Shown here in pieces: positions 27,495-36,437 of a stretch of 64,000 bases of DNA; positions within the stretch are counted from its first letter, which is position 1, and every line of letters starts with the position of its first letter. The translations under genes and the position numbers were made by a program. This stretch comes from Ruminococcus sp. Lineage in GTDB: Bacteria > Bacillota > Clostridia > Oscillospirales > Ruminococcaceae. The stretch covers positions 85,111 to 149,110 of the forward strand of contig JAGAJO010000006.1 in NCBI GenBank assembly GCA_017626015.1, given 5' to 3'. The notes below the pieces were generated by a model that saw nothing but the letters and a program-made list of their open reading frames with translations, was not told where the DNA came from and made no database searches.

Positions 27495-28730
27495 TCAGTC
27501 CAGCCAGACGAAATTATTGTCCGAATTTACAAAATCAATATCATAGAGAAATATCACCCTGTCGATATCATTCTGACTGACATATTCCGACACGCTCAGC
27601 TCTTCCATGTGATAGTACCGCAGGTCGATCATGGATATATGCTTGTACTTGCGGCAGAAATAAGGCATTGCGGCATTTGCGTAGCTGTCCTTTATGATAA
27701 GCACGTTTTCGTCGCTTTCTCCCTGAGTCTCGATCTCTATAAGCGAGAAGTTACCCCCCAGAAATACCGCATATTTGTCCTTCTGGGTTTTGGGATCCCG
27801 TGCGAAAAGACTGTCGCCGACGTATGCTCCGTCCGGCTTTTTCCACTCTGCCGGAGGGGTATCGTGATCTCCTCCGCAGCTTACATAGTTTACCGTAACG
27901 CTGTTTTCGGGATCGCTGTAAAGGTGTATCTCATCTGCCTTTGCCGATGCGTCAGGAGCTTTGGAATAGAGCGTACCGTAAAAATCCGAAAGCTTTTCCG
28001 TCTGGAAGGAGTATTCCGGGACGCTTTCGCCCATAGAGGTCATAAGCGACTCAAAGCCGATCTGAGCGCCCTCAGAGGTCCAGTGGTGGTCGGTGCGGTA
28101 GAATACCTGCGTTTCCTTTTCGGCAGCGTTTTTAAGCTCCTCAAAGGGACAGCAGAGGGTTATGCTGTCCGAAAGGCTTTCCTTTATAAATTTAGAAGTA
28201 TCAAGCTGATCGTCCGTCTGGGTCACTGCGGGAAGCTTATCCGAAAGCACGGAGACCGCATTGGGTACAAGCAGAAAGCTGATGTCCGCCTTACCGCTGA
28301 CGCTGTCGGCAAAATCATTTATGCAGCTTATGTTTTTTTCCACCAGAGCCCTGTTTTCCTGATAGTCCTGCAAATAATAGCCGTCGCTCCCGAAATAAAC
28401 TCCGTTCTGATAGGTTTTCATAAGAAGCCTGTCCGCAGCCGTTTTTAAGGTAACGAGCTGATCCTTCAGAAACACCTGATCTGACATATAGGTCTCAATG
28501 TCGGAGGTGAATTTACCGTCCTTAAGGCTTTTCAGTGAAAATTCAGGGATCTGCATGAGCGGTCTGTTTTCCATTTCCGAGCGTTCTCTGTCAGGACTTA
28601 TTGCTCCTGCGACAGCAAAGCCGAAAATAACTGCTAAAAAGCTTACGGCGGTGATAATGCTCCCCGCCCTGACCTTGGATTCGGGTTTGCCCGTGGGTCT
28701 TGCCGTGGGTTTTGCCGTGGGTCTTCTCAT
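27495..28730 (-). CDS. DHHW-family (AlgX/AlgJ-like) protein, putative polysaccharide O-acetylation
   Basis: 411 residues: Arg/Pro/Thr-rich N-terminus, one membrane anchor (about 22-42), then an outside SGNH-like domain. The motif YRTDHHWTSEGA defines the DHHW family, related to AlgX and AlgJ, which take part in alginate O-acetylation. VLIIKDSYANAAMPYF supplies a serine typical of the same fold. The MBOAT gene ends 13 bases upstream on the same strand, the usual partner. The polymer that is acetylated is unknown. GGAGGGG precedes the ATG. Confidence 0.85.
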   Translation of the reverse strand: MRRPTAKPTARPTGKPESKVRAGSIITAVSFLAVIFGFAVAGAISPDRERSEMENRPLMQIPEFSLKSLKDGKFTSDIETYMSDQVFLKDQLVTLKTAADRLLMKTYQNGVYFGSDGYYLQDYQENRALVEKNISCINDFADSVSGKADISFLLVPNAVSVLSDKLPAVTQTDDQLDTSKFIKESLSDSITLCCPFEELKNAAEKETQVFYRTDHHWTSEGAQIGFESLMTSMGESVPEYSFQTEKLSDFYGTLYSKAPDASAKADEIHLYSDPENSVTVNYVSCGGDHDTPPAEWKKPDGAYVGDSLFARDPKTQKDKYAVFLGGNFSLIEIETQGESDENVLIIKDSYANAAMPYFCRKYKHISMIDLRYYHMEELSVSEYVSQNDIDRVIFLYDIDFVNSDNNFVWLD

Positions 28731-28743
28731 TTTTCACCCCTCC

Positions 28744-30168
28744 TTAAAATCTGAAATACAAAAACGGATTAAAAGCGTTGCCGGCAAGGTATGCAGAGCA
28801 TACGATAAGCAGAGCCACGCTTATCACGGGTATGCACACGCAGCTGTAAAATCCCGGTGAGTTAATAGCAAGCTGATCGCCGATCCTTTTTATCAATGGC
28901 GTGGAGGCTATCACCAGTATCACTATAAGCACAGCGTTCTGTGAAAGCCAGAATACCGTCTGGGAATTTATCAGCGGCAGTCCGCCCATGCCGAACATAT
29001 TTTTAAAGTTCTGCAAAAGGGCGGAGGTGTCCTCGTAGGCGAAGATCCCCCAGCCTGTCACAATAAGCAGCAGGGCATAGAGGTGCTGTATGATCCCGGG
29101 GGTTCTTCCGAGTATCTTAAGCAGAAAGAGCTTTTCACAAAGCAGTATGATACCGAAATATATTCCCCACACCATAAAGTTCCAGTTTGCGCCGTGCCAG
29201 AAGCCTGTGAGGAACCATACGATCATGATGTTTACGCACTGGCGGAGCTTTCCCTTGCGGTTGCCGCCCAGGGGAATATACACATAATCCCTGAACCAGC
29301 TGGAAAGGGAAATATGCCACCTTCTCCAGAAATCGGTGATGGAATCGGAAATATACGGATAGTTGAAGTTCTCCAGAAATTCAAAGCCGAACATTTTTCC
29401 AAGACCTATCGCCATATCGGAATATCCGGAAAAGTCAAAATATATCTGGAAGGTATATGCGATGATCCCCAGCCATGATGCAGCTACGCTAAGCTCGTCC
29501 TGGGGGGTGTTGGATATGGTTTCAAAAAGTGCGCCGATACTGTTTGCAAGTATGACCTTTTTACCCAGTCCCACGCAGAAGCGCTTTACGCCCGCTGAGA
29601 AGTTATCAAGTGTTTCACGCCGTGAGGAAAGCTGCTCGGCGATATCCTTGTATCTTACGATAGGTCCTGCGATAAGCTGCGGGAAAAGTGCGACGTAGGT
29701 GCCGAGAGCCAGAAAGTTTTTCTGGCTTTTTACCTCCCCCCTGTAAACGTCTATTACATAGGATAGCGTCTGGAAGCTGTAAAAGGATATACCTATGGGA
29801 AGCACAAGTCCCAGCGGTCTGACCTGCGTACCGAATATCCCGTTGGCAGCGCCTATGAAGAAATCCGTATACTTGAAAAACAAAAGCAGTCCGATGTTCC
29901 ACACAACCGCAGCAAGCATTGAGATAAGGGGCGCCTTCCCGCAGTCGGAGGGATCGCCCTTACGGCTTTTATCAGCGTAAATGCCCGTTATATACGCCAC
30001 CGTTATGGAGGCGATCATAAGCGCTATATAAACAGGCTCGCCCCATGCATAAAACACAAGGCTGAACACAAACAGCACCGCATTGCGGAATGCACGGGGT
30101 ACGATATAATATGTTATCAGGACCAGGGGCAGAAATGCAAAAAGAAACGTTGTACTGGAAAAAAGCAT
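28744..30168 (-). CDS. MBOAT-family O-acyltransferase (AlgI/DltB-like)
   Basis: 474 residues with about ten to twelve membrane spans. Family marks: TDFWRRWHISLSSWFRDYVYIPLGGNRKG and the histidine in GFWHGANWNFMVWG. It moves acyl (probably acetyl) groups across the membrane for transfer to an extracellular polymer. It sits between a DUF4358 lipoprotein gene and a DHHW gene, all on one messenger, matching AlgI-AlgJ/X-like acetylation modules. DltB is excluded as a first choice because no dltA or dltC is present. Confidence 0.93.
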   Translation of the reverse strand: MLFSSTTFLFAFLPLVLITYYIVPRAFRNAVLFVFSLVFYAWGEPVYIALMIASITVAYITGIYADKSRKGDPSDCGKAPLISMLAAVVWNIGLLLFFKYTDFFIGAANGIFGTQVRPLGLVLPIGISFYSFQTLSYVIDVYRGEVKSQKNFLALGTYVALFPQLIAGPIVRYKDIAEQLSSRRETLDNFSAGVKRFCVGLGKKVILANSIGALFETISNTPQDELSVAASWLGIIAYTFQIYFDFSGYSDMAIGLGKMFGFEFLENFNYPYISDSITDFWRRWHISLSSWFRDYVYIPLGGNRKGKLRQCVNIMIVWFLTGFWHGANWNFMVWGIYFGIILLCEKLFLLKILGRTPGIIQHLYALLLIVTGWGIFAYEDTSALLQNFKNMFGMGGLPLINSQTVFWLSQNAVLIVILVIASTPLIKRIGDQLAINSPGFYSCVCIPVISVALLIVCSAYLAGNAFNPFLYFRF

Positions 30169-30189
30169 AGATCAACTCCCGTCCTTATT

Positions 30190-30702
30190 TTAACCTATAA
30201 TTTCCTCTGCCTTGGCGTTGTCGCCGGAAATACACATATAAACGCAGCTGCCGTTTACCTTAAGCACAGGGCTTTCCAGCTTGGGAGCCTGCTCGGGTCT
30301 GTAGTCGGTGAAGGTGTTTTTCTGGCTTTCTATCCTTGACTCCAGGGCGGTCTTTATCTCCTCTGCGGCAGCCTCGTCAGAAGCCTCAAAGCAGGCGATC
30401 TCCTCCGGAGTTCCGCCTGAGGAGCTTACATATACCTTTGCGCTTGTATATTTGTCTGCGGGAATGCCCAGTATTTTTTCGATCTTATCGGCGGTGAACT
30501 CAATAAGCTCGTCGTCGTATGAAATATCCGATTTGAGCTTGTCCGCAGTTGCGCAGACGTCCGCAGCCTCTGTGTCTGCATTGGCGTTTGCGGCAGACGA
30601 CGCTGACGAGGTCTTGCTGTCATCGGAGCTTGAGCATGATGCAAGGGCGCAGGATACGCTCATAACTGCAAGTAGGGTACATAAAAGCTTTTTAAAATTC
30701 AT
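30190..30702 (-). CDS. DUF4358 lipoprotein
   Basis: 170 residues. It has a lipoprotein signal peptide with lipobox ALASC (Cys about 22), a Ser/Ala-rich linker, and a globular domain with EKILGIPADKYTSAKVYVSSSGGTPEEIACFEA typical of DUF4358. Members often occur beside MBOAT/DHHW genes in Firmicutes, as here. Function unknown; perhaps part of the acetylation complex outside the membrane. GAAAGGAAAA lies upstream of the ATG. Confidence 0.82.
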   Translation of the reverse strand: MNFKKLLCTLLAVMSVSCALASCSSSDDSKTSSASSAANANADTEAADVCATADKLKSDISYDDELIEFTADKIEKILGIPADKYTSAKVYVSSSGGTPEEIACFEASDEAAAEEIKTALESRIESQKNTFTDYRPEQAPKLESPVLKVNGSCVYMCISGDNAKAEEIIG

Positions 30703-30726
30703 TTTGATTTTCCTTTCTTTTGTGGG

Positions 30727-31593
30727 TTAGGTGTTATCGATTATAAAATTCTGCCATTTAAGGCAATATTCGCTGGTCATGTGAATGCCGTCGGTGGAGG
30801 CTTCCTCCGGCAGCATACCGTTTGCGTCGGCAACGGCAGAGGAGCAGTCAAGGTATTCTATGCCCTGCTCGGCGGCGACCTCTTTGATAGCCTGGCTGAA
30901 ACGCAGAGCGTTTTCGTTGTTCACCGAATCGCCCTTCATATCCTGAGAGGCTGTCAGGGGAAGGATACCCTCCGCATAGATAACGGCGTTTGGCTGAAGC
31001 TCCTTGATCTTCTGTACAAGGGCAGTGTAATGCTCCTTAAAAACGTCGATATACGGCCAGCCAAGCTCGTTCGTTCCGAAATTTATATAGACACGTCCGA
31101 ACTGCTTCTGCTCCAGCGCCTGGGGAATAGTGCCCAGATTGCCGTTATCCAGCGTTACAGAAGCGTCGGTAAGGGCTGTATCTATGTGAAGTCCCACGGC
31201 GCACAGGAAGGTCGCCTGAGGCTTGTCGGTGCTGTTCATAAGACCCACCGTTCTTGAATCACCTATAAATACAGCGTCGGAAAGGTCGTCATCGGTATCC
31301 ATGACGAAATGTACGTCATACCCCGAGCTGTCGTCCTCAGAGGAAACGTCTGCGGCGCTGCTGTCCGCTTTCTTTTTGCCGGATACGTTCTTTTTTTTCT
31401 TTGCCGCAGAGCTGTCGGAAGCCGCAGAGCTGTTGGAAGCGTTTGCAGCCTCCGCTTCTGAGATCTCCAGCTTGGCGGCATAAACAGACCAGCCTACGGT
31501 GAAGATCATACACGCAAGGCACAAAGCCGTTATAAAATTCTGCTGAATACGGACTCGTTTCTTTCTGAGCAGAGCCTTTTTATTCGGATCCAT
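30727..31593 (-). CDS. membrane-anchored SGNH/GDSL hydrolase
   Basis: About 288 residues: cytoplasmic Lys/Arg-rich N-terminus, one span (about 17-40), a Ser/Ala/Lys linker, then an SGNH domain. The catalytic serine is in VFIGDSRTVGL, an Asn/Gly block in INFGTNELGW, and the Asp/His pair in STDGIHMTSEY. ATG 31593 is chosen since AAAGGAAG lies seven bases upstream; an ATG 21 bases earlier precedes that site. It is first in the four-gene O-acetylation operon. It may be the final acetyltransferase or an esterase that trims acetyl groups. Confidence 0.85.
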   Translation of the reverse strand: MDPNKKALLRKKRVRIQQNFITALCLACMIFTVGWSVYAAKLEISEAEAANASNSSAASDSSAAKKKKNVSGKKKADSSAADVSSEDDSSGYDVHFVMDTDDDLSDAVFIGDSRTVGLMNSTDKPQATFLCAVGLHIDTALTDASVTLDNGNLGTIPQALEQKQFGRVYINFGTNELGWPYIDVFKEHYTALVQKIKELQPNAVIYAEGILPLTASQDMKGDSVNNENALRFSQAIKEVAAEQGIEYLDCSSAVADANGMLPEEASTDGIHMTSEYCLKWQNFIIDNT

Positions 31594-31731
31594 AATATAT
31601 CTTCCTTTTATCAAGAGCTGATCATCTGATATTCAAAGCTTTTATCTGTCTGCATTTTGCGTTTATGTGTGTTGAGCCGTTTTACGGTCGCTATACATAC
31701 GCTTAATTAGCAACAGATCAATACTGTTTTA

Positions 31732-31760
31732 ATGATACCATATTTCCCGCTGTTTTTCAA
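31732..31760 (-). promoter_or_regulatory. sigma-A promoter of the O-acetylation operon
   Basis: Minus strand: TTGAAA, 17 bases, TATCAT. The leader to ATG 31593 is about 130 bases; I see no known riboswitch in it. Confidence 0.55.
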
Positions 31761-31881
31761 GTGGTTTTTTAGCTAAAAATAAATATATTAAAATCTCTTT
31801 TTCGTCAAATCATTACCCATATCGCAGCTGCGTCCTCAATTTACGCCGCAGGACGTTTTTCGGAGGAATAAGATTGATTTT

Positions 31882-32076
31882 TTAATCATTATCGCATGAG
31901 GACTGAACTGCCGCAATGACGGAAAGAGCTTCTCCCGCAAGCTGAAGTATGGCTGAAAGAAATTCCAGCTCGTCGGGATCCTTTCCCTCCGCTATCGCAT
32001 TGGCAAGAGCCACGGCTATAAGATTCATCTTCTGACCGCAGGCAAGTCCGCTGTCTGAGGCTCCGGAGCTTTTCAT
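31882..32076 (-). CDS. small conserved-looking protein of unknown function
   Basis: 64 residues, largely alpha-helical by composition (LIAVALANAIAEGKDPDELEFLSAILQLAGEALSVIAA), with one Cys near each end. GGGGGTG stands eight bases before the ATG, which supports translation. It resembles small DUF6774-type proteins of Clostridia, but I cannot name a function. It is divergent from the DUF421 gene. Confidence 0.6.
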   Translation of the reverse strand: MKSSGASDSGLACGQKMNLIAVALANAIAEGKDPDELEFLSAILQLAGEALSVIAAVQSSCDND

Positions 32077-32178
32077 TGTTATACACCCCCTGCAATAGCA
32101 TATGCCGAAAACGCATAATCCGTAACATTGCAGGAAACAATACCGTCATACAGAAATTTTCCGAAGGGATTTGATATT

Positions 32179-32898
32179 ATGGAACTCAACGAAATTTTTC
32201 GCACGGCTGCGGCAACGGTAGGCTCTGCGCTGGTCATGTTTATTATAACCAAGCTTATTGGAAACAAACAGATCTCACAGCTTACCCTGTTCGATTATAT
32301 CACAGGTATAACAATAGGCTCCATTGCGGCGGAAATGTCCGTTTCGGACGAGGTGAAGGATTTATGGCAGCCTGTCATAGCTATGATATTGTACGGAGCG
32401 ATAGGACTTATCCTTACATGGCTCACCATGAAATCCCTCAGATGCCGTAAATTCATTTCAGGCACGCCGCTGCTGCTTATCGACAGGGGCAAGCTTTATC
32501 CTGAAAATCTCAAAACCGCCAAGCTGGATATAGACGATCTGCTCACCCGTGCAAGGACGGCTGGCTATTTTGACATCACTAAGATAGATTACGCCATTTT
32601 TGAAAGCACGGGAGCTATTTCCTTTATGCCCATGGCTAAGGAGGCGCCGCTGACGCCTATAGATCTCGGATATGAAAAGGAGGCTGACAAGCTTGTTGTC
32701 AACCTCATTATGGACGGTATAGTTATGGAAGAAAACCTCAGACGCTGCGGAAAGGAAATAAAGTGGCTTTCCAAGCAGCTGAGAGATCAGGGCTATTCAT
32801 CGCCCACACAGGTATTTCTTGCTGTTGTGGATAAGGACGATAATGTTACGATATATCCTCAGTCCGAAAAGCAGGACAGAAAAGAGCCGTTCGATTAG
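32179..32898 (+). CDS. DUF421 (YetF-family) membrane protein
   Basis: About 239 residues with three N-terminal spans (residues about 5-85) and a cytoplasmic YetF-type domain. Marks: RTAAATVGSALVMFIITKLIGNKQISQLTLFDYITGITIGSIAAE and the RARTAGYFDITKIDYAIFESTG core. YetF/YrbG-type proteins are linked to spore or stress functions, but their activity is unclear. ATG 32179 is chosen because GAAGGGAT precedes it; the frame is open 51 bases further up without a ribosome site. Confidence 0.88.
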   Translation: MELNEIFRTAAATVGSALVMFIITKLIGNKQISQLTLFDYITGITIGSIAAEMSVSDEVKDLWQPVIAMILYGAIGLILTWLTMKSLRCRKFISGTPLLLIDRGKLYPENLKTAKLDIDDLLTRARTAGYFDITKIDYAIFESTGAISFMPMAKEAPLTPIDLGYEKEADKLVVNLIMDGIVMEENLRRCGKEIKWLSKQLRDQGYSSPTQVFLAVVDKDDNVTIYPQSEKQDRKEPFD

Positions 32899-32935
32899 GG
32901 TGCGTTGAGCGGTAGTGTCAACACACTAAAGTGAT

Positions 32936-32970
32936 GCCGCACAGCCATTGTGTGCGGCAGGGTCGTTTTT
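32936..32970 (+). terminator. hairpin terminator, related to the ends of the repeat family
   Basis: Stem GCCGCACA / TGTGCGGC with loop GCCATTG, then TCGTTTTT. The stem sequence matches the outer end of repeat copy B (CCGCACAACCATTGTGTGCG), so it may be a remnant or co-opted piece of that element. It separates convergent DUF421 and maf. Confidence 0.6.
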
Positions 32971-32973
32971 CAC

Positions 32974-33567
32974 TCAGCTGTCCTGTGAGATAAATTCCGT
33001 AAGTCTGACATACAGCTCCGATACGGGAAGTCCCACAACGTTGTAGAAATCCCCATTGATCTTCTCCACCAGCAGAGCGCCCTGACCCTGTATGCCGTAT
33101 GCGCCGGCTTTATCCATAGGCTCTCCGGTGGCAATGTATGCGTCTATCTGCTCGTCCGTAAGACTTCTGAAGGTGACCTCGGTGCATACGCTGAATGAGC
33201 TGCTGCTGCCTGCGCAGCTGATAGTACAGCCGGTGATGACCTTATGAGTCTTTCCCGAAAGAAGCTTGAGCATACGCTTTGCGTCCTCCTCGTCCAAGGG
33301 CTTACCCAGTACCTCTCCCTCGCAGATGACCACGGTGTCGCAGCCGATGACCAGCGCTCTGCCGTAAACCTCTGAGATGCATGAGCATTTCTGTGCGGAC
33401 AGATATTCGGCGGTCATTTCCGGAGCAGTGCCGGTGGGTACGTCCTCTCCGCAGTCGGAGGGTATCACTCTGAAGGACGAGGTGATAAGCTGCATAAGCT
33501 CCTTCCTTCTCGGCGATGCAGAGGCTAATATCACGTCATACTCGGTTATTTTGTTTTTTGTCGTCAC
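32974..33567 (-). CDS. maf: Maf-family nucleoside triphosphate pyrophosphatase
   Basis: About 197 residues. The N-terminal ILASASPRRKELMQLI is the Maf signature, with the catalytic Asp region CDTVVICEGEVLGKP and the C-terminal AGAYGIQGQGALLVEKINGDFYNVVGLP. Maf proteins hydrolyse modified or canonical nucleoside triphosphates (dTTP/UTP type) and influence septation. I choose GTG 33567, seven bases after GGAGGT; an ATG 15 bases upstream contains that site. spoIID follows the promoter side on the same strand. Confidence 0.93.
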   Translation of the reverse strand: MTTKNKITEYDVILASASPRRKELMQLITSSFRVIPSDCGEDVPTGTAPEMTAEYLSAQKCSCISEVYGRALVIGCDTVVICEGEVLGKPLDEEDAKRMLKLLSGKTHKVITGCTISCAGSSSSFSVCTEVTFRSLTDEQIDAYIATGEPMDKAGAYGIQGQGALLVEKINGDFYNVVGLPVSELYVRLTEFISQDS

Positions 33568-33610
33568 GTTAAAGACCTCCATTTTTTCTTTTGTTCACAT
33601 TATATATTTT

Positions 33611-35029
33611 TTATACTTCCGTGCTGTCGCTAACTTCAGTCTGCACGGGGACTGTTGTAACGGCGGGAGTCTCGCTGCTTGTCTGCGGCGGCTGAGTTTC
33701 CGTTTGCTGAACTGACGTTGAAGCTGACGTAGTGCTTTCATCCGCCGGTTCTGATCCCACGGGGGCGGACGTTACTACAGATGTGGAGGAGGACTGCTGC
33801 CCTCTGTTGACTGCTGAAGCGCTGACCTGAGAAAGTCCCAGCGTTGCGTCCACATAGTAATGAGTGAGTATCTGGTCGTATGTCCAGCCGTTTTTTGCAT
33901 AATAGCAGGCTCCCCACTGGGACATTCCCACTCCGTGTCCCCAGCCGTAGGAGGTGAAGGTAAATTCTCCGTCCTTATACGCTATTTCGATAGCGTTTGA
34001 TTTAAGTCCCACAAGATTACAAAGACCGTTTCCTGTAAGCTTGCAGTCGCTTCTGCCGTCTATAGTTACCGTGTCGATATACCTGACGCTGTAGACCCTG
34101 TCTACGGTGAACCATTTTGTAACGTCGTCTGAAAGGGTAATGCTGAATTTATTTTCCAGCAGGGCTTTCACCTCGTCCCTGGAATATTTCTTTTCTATAC
34201 CCCAGTTGGGATCCTGATCGTCATATTCGCTTTCGACGCAGCGCAGATACGGGTAATCCACGCCCCAGATATCCTCCGCTGTGGTGGAATAGCCTGCGGT
34301 AGAGGCTGAATAAACTCCGTTTATGATCTTTCCGCCGTACATCATAGCCTGACCTTCCACCTGAGCAAAGCAGCTGCGCAGCTTGGAGGAATATCCGCTT
34401 TTCAGTCCTACGGTGGGGGTAAGCCCCAGAGCTTCGTTGAACCGCAGATGGGAATAGGCGGCGACAAACTGCGCCTTTATAGCTTCCTCTCCCCAGGAGT
34501 CGCCTATTTCGTTGTTCACCATCTGCAAAAGCAGCTCGTGGGCGTTCATAGTGACAGTCGAGCCGGAATTTTCATCATGTACAGTGTAAAACTCCTCCGT
34601 AAGGCTTCTTGTTTCGGTAAAGTTCAGGGGGTCGTTCCTTTCCGGCAGATATATGACCGTATTATCCTCCGGGAACGGCACCTTGAAGTCATCGGGGTCG
34701 AGCTTCTCTTTTTTCTTTTCGGCTTTTTTGCTTTGGACGGCGGTCATGTCGTATTCTCCGATAGCCGCCTTTTTAAACCTCATAAAGCTGAGCGCTTCCA
34801 CGGCGTCCAGCGTATCGGCAGCCTTTGCCTCGATATCCGAGGTGCTTTTTTCCACAGCCTCATTCGTTTTTGCAGCAGCTGTCGGGGTAGTGACTGTTTC
34901 AGCGGAGGGCGGTTTCTTTGATGTGAATGCGCTGTCGGTCAGCATAAGCATTCCGCAGCTGCCCACCATTGCAAAGCCTATTATAAACGAGCATATGTTT
35001 GCGCCCGCAGTTTTCCAGACAGGATCCAT
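33611..35029 (-). CDS. SpoIID/LytB-domain protein
   Basis: 472 residues: N-terminal membrane anchor (about 10-32), a Thr/Lys-rich spacer, the SpoIID domain (about 165-390) and a Ser/Thr/Val/Pro-rich tail of about 75 residues. SpoIID is a lytic transglycosylase acting on denuded glycan strands during engulfment. Marks: NNEIGDSWGEEAIKAQFVAAYSHLRF and the C-terminal GWGHGVGMSQWGACYYAKNGWTYDQILTHYY. The long low-complexity tail is not usual for sporulation SpoIID, so a vegetative cell-wall role is possible. Confidence 0.87.
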   Translation of the reverse strand: MDPVWKTAGANICSFIIGFAMVGSCGMLMLTDSAFTSKKPPSAETVTTPTAAAKTNEAVEKSTSDIEAKAADTLDAVEALSFMRFKKAAIGEYDMTAVQSKKAEKKKEKLDPDDFKVPFPEDNTVIYLPERNDPLNFTETRSLTEEFYTVHDENSGSTVTMNAHELLLQMVNNEIGDSWGEEAIKAQFVAAYSHLRFNEALGLTPTVGLKSGYSSKLRSCFAQVEGQAMMYGGKIINGVYSASTAGYSTTAEDIWGVDYPYLRCVESEYDDQDPNWGIEKKYSRDEVKALLENKFSITLSDDVTKWFTVDRVYSVRYIDTVTIDGRSDCKLTGNGLCNLVGLKSNAIEIAYKDGEFTFTSYGWGHGVGMSQWGACYYAKNGWTYDQILTHYYVDATLGLSQVSASAVNRGQQSSSTSVVTSAPVGSEPADESTTSASTSVQQTETQPPQTSSETPAVTTVPVQTEVSDSTEV

Positions 35030-35097
35030 AGTCTTTTTCCTTCCCGAAATTTCTGATGTATCAGACTTCCTACATATAGTTTATCAAATTAACAAGA

Positions 35098-35134
35098 AAA
35101 GTCAAGACATAAGCACATTCTGTCCTGACTTTTT
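35098..35134 (-). terminator. terminator of the SleB-like gene
   Basis: Minus strand: GTCAGGACA / TGTCTTGAC stem followed by TTTTCTT, 50 bases after the stop codon of the SleB-like gene. Confidence 0.72.
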
Positions 35135-35184
35135 GTGTTTCTAAACAATCTCAAACGCTGTAAAACCTATATTTTTGCGTGTTT

Positions 35185-36306
35185 TTACCAGTTTTTAAAG
35201 TACCTCTGACCGTCGATCTCAAAGCAGAAGTTAAGGCTTTCAAACCATGCGGCGGTAGAACCTCCGCAGTATTTGGGAGCATAATAGTAAATAGCTCCGT
35301 TTGAATTATCCTCTCCTGCCAGCGCTCTTTTAGCACAGTCGATAGTATTCTGAGAGGGCTTTTTGGAACGGTTATAGTAGCCGTAAATTGCCGTGAACTG
35401 ATTGGGAGCTTCAAGCACGCCTGAAACAGAATTGGGGAATGCGCTTGATTTTACTCTGTTTATGACAACGTTTGCCACTGCGATCTTGCTTTCCTCCGAG
35501 CAGTTTCCGACCTCGCCCTGGAGTACGTAGCAAAGCATCTCAAACTCCTCGTCCGTACAGCTTATTACAAAATCCTCATCGGAGGGCTTTTCCGTCTTTG
35601 TAGTCGTTGTAGTGGTCTTTGCGGGAGCCTTGGCTGTCTCCGTAGTGACCTTGCTTGTCTGGGGCTTATTCTTTTTTGAAGTCGTTGTTGCGGCTGTAGT
35701 GGTCTGTGCTGCGGTGGTTTCAGCCTTTGCCGACTCCGGTACCTTTTCGGTAAGATATTCTTCCATTACATAGCCGCTGATATCGCCGTAGCTTACCTTA
35801 TACCAGCCGTTAGCGGTCTTTGCGGAGGCTGTTACCTCGTCATCCCTGTCAAGTACGGCAAGTACCTCTGAGTTTTTGTCGTTCTTTGCCCTGAGATTAA
35901 CTATGTCGCTAGCGTACAGCTTTATGCTGTCAAGCTTTTCGTCGGCTGCAGCGGTCGTTTTCTTTTCTGTCTTTTTTGTCTCGGAAGCCTTTGAAGTGGT
36001 TTCCGCCGATACTACTTCAACGATCTCATATTCGTTTGCGCTTGCCTTTCTCCATGTAACTGTATCAAGCGCAGTGTATGTATCCTCTTCTTTTCTCTCT
36101 GTTGCGGTTGTCGTGGTCGTTACTTCTGCAGCTTTTGTTTCTTTGCTGTCTGCGTCGGACTCACGTACCTGACTGATAAGTCCGCAAACACTGATGGTAC
36201 CGATAGTCAGTACGCACAGAGCGCCGCTTCCGAGCATTGTTCCTACTTTCCTGATTGACGGCTTAGCAACCTTGCGGTTAGCGTCTACAGTTTTTTTCTG
36301 CTTCAT
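35185..36306 (-). CDS. SH3b plus SleB-type cell wall hydrolase
   Basis: 373 residues: N-terminal anchor (about 25-50), Thr/Glu/Lys-rich region, a bacterial SH3 domain (about 120-185, VNLRAKNDKNSEVLAVLDRDDEV ... GWYKVSYGDISGYV), a Thr/Lys linker, and a C-terminal Hydrolase_2 (SleB) domain (about 255-373, FEMLCYVLQGEVGNCSEESKIAVANVVINRV) with its catalytic glutamate in QGEVG. It probably cleaves glycan strands in the wall. Spore-germination SleB usually has a peptidoglycan-binding domain instead of SH3b, so vegetative remodelling is as likely. Confidence 0.88.
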   Translation of the reverse strand: MKQKKTVDANRKVAKPSIRKVGTMLGSGALCVLTIGTISVCGLISQVRESDADSKETKAAEVTTTTTATERKEEDTYTALDTVTWRKASANEYEIVEVVSAETTSKASETKKTEKKTTAAADEKLDSIKLYASDIVNLRAKNDKNSEVLAVLDRDDEVTASAKTANGWYKVSYGDISGYVMEEYLTEKVPESAKAETTAAQTTTAATTTSKKNKPQTSKVTTETAKAPAKTTTTTTKTEKPSDEDFVISCTDEEFEMLCYVLQGEVGNCSEESKIAVANVVINRVKSSAFPNSVSGVLEAPNQFTAIYGYYNRSKKPSQNTIDCAKRALAGEDNSNGAIYYYAPKYCGGSTAAWFESLNFCFEIDGQRYFKNW

Positions 36307-36437
36307 TTTTTATCACATTACCTTTCCGACAGTCCGGCAAGCCGAACCATCTGACTGCGACCGTGAGAGTAATCGCAGATTATATATTTTACGCCTGAAA
36401 AAGCGGCGTAATAAACAGATCAGATAATCCTTCCGGC

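Noticed and set aside
27330-28448. 372-codon plus-strand frame opposite the DHHW gene
   Set aside because: It is the antisense shadow of a well-supported gene with DHHW and signal-anchor features, and runs through the terminator at 27443-27481.
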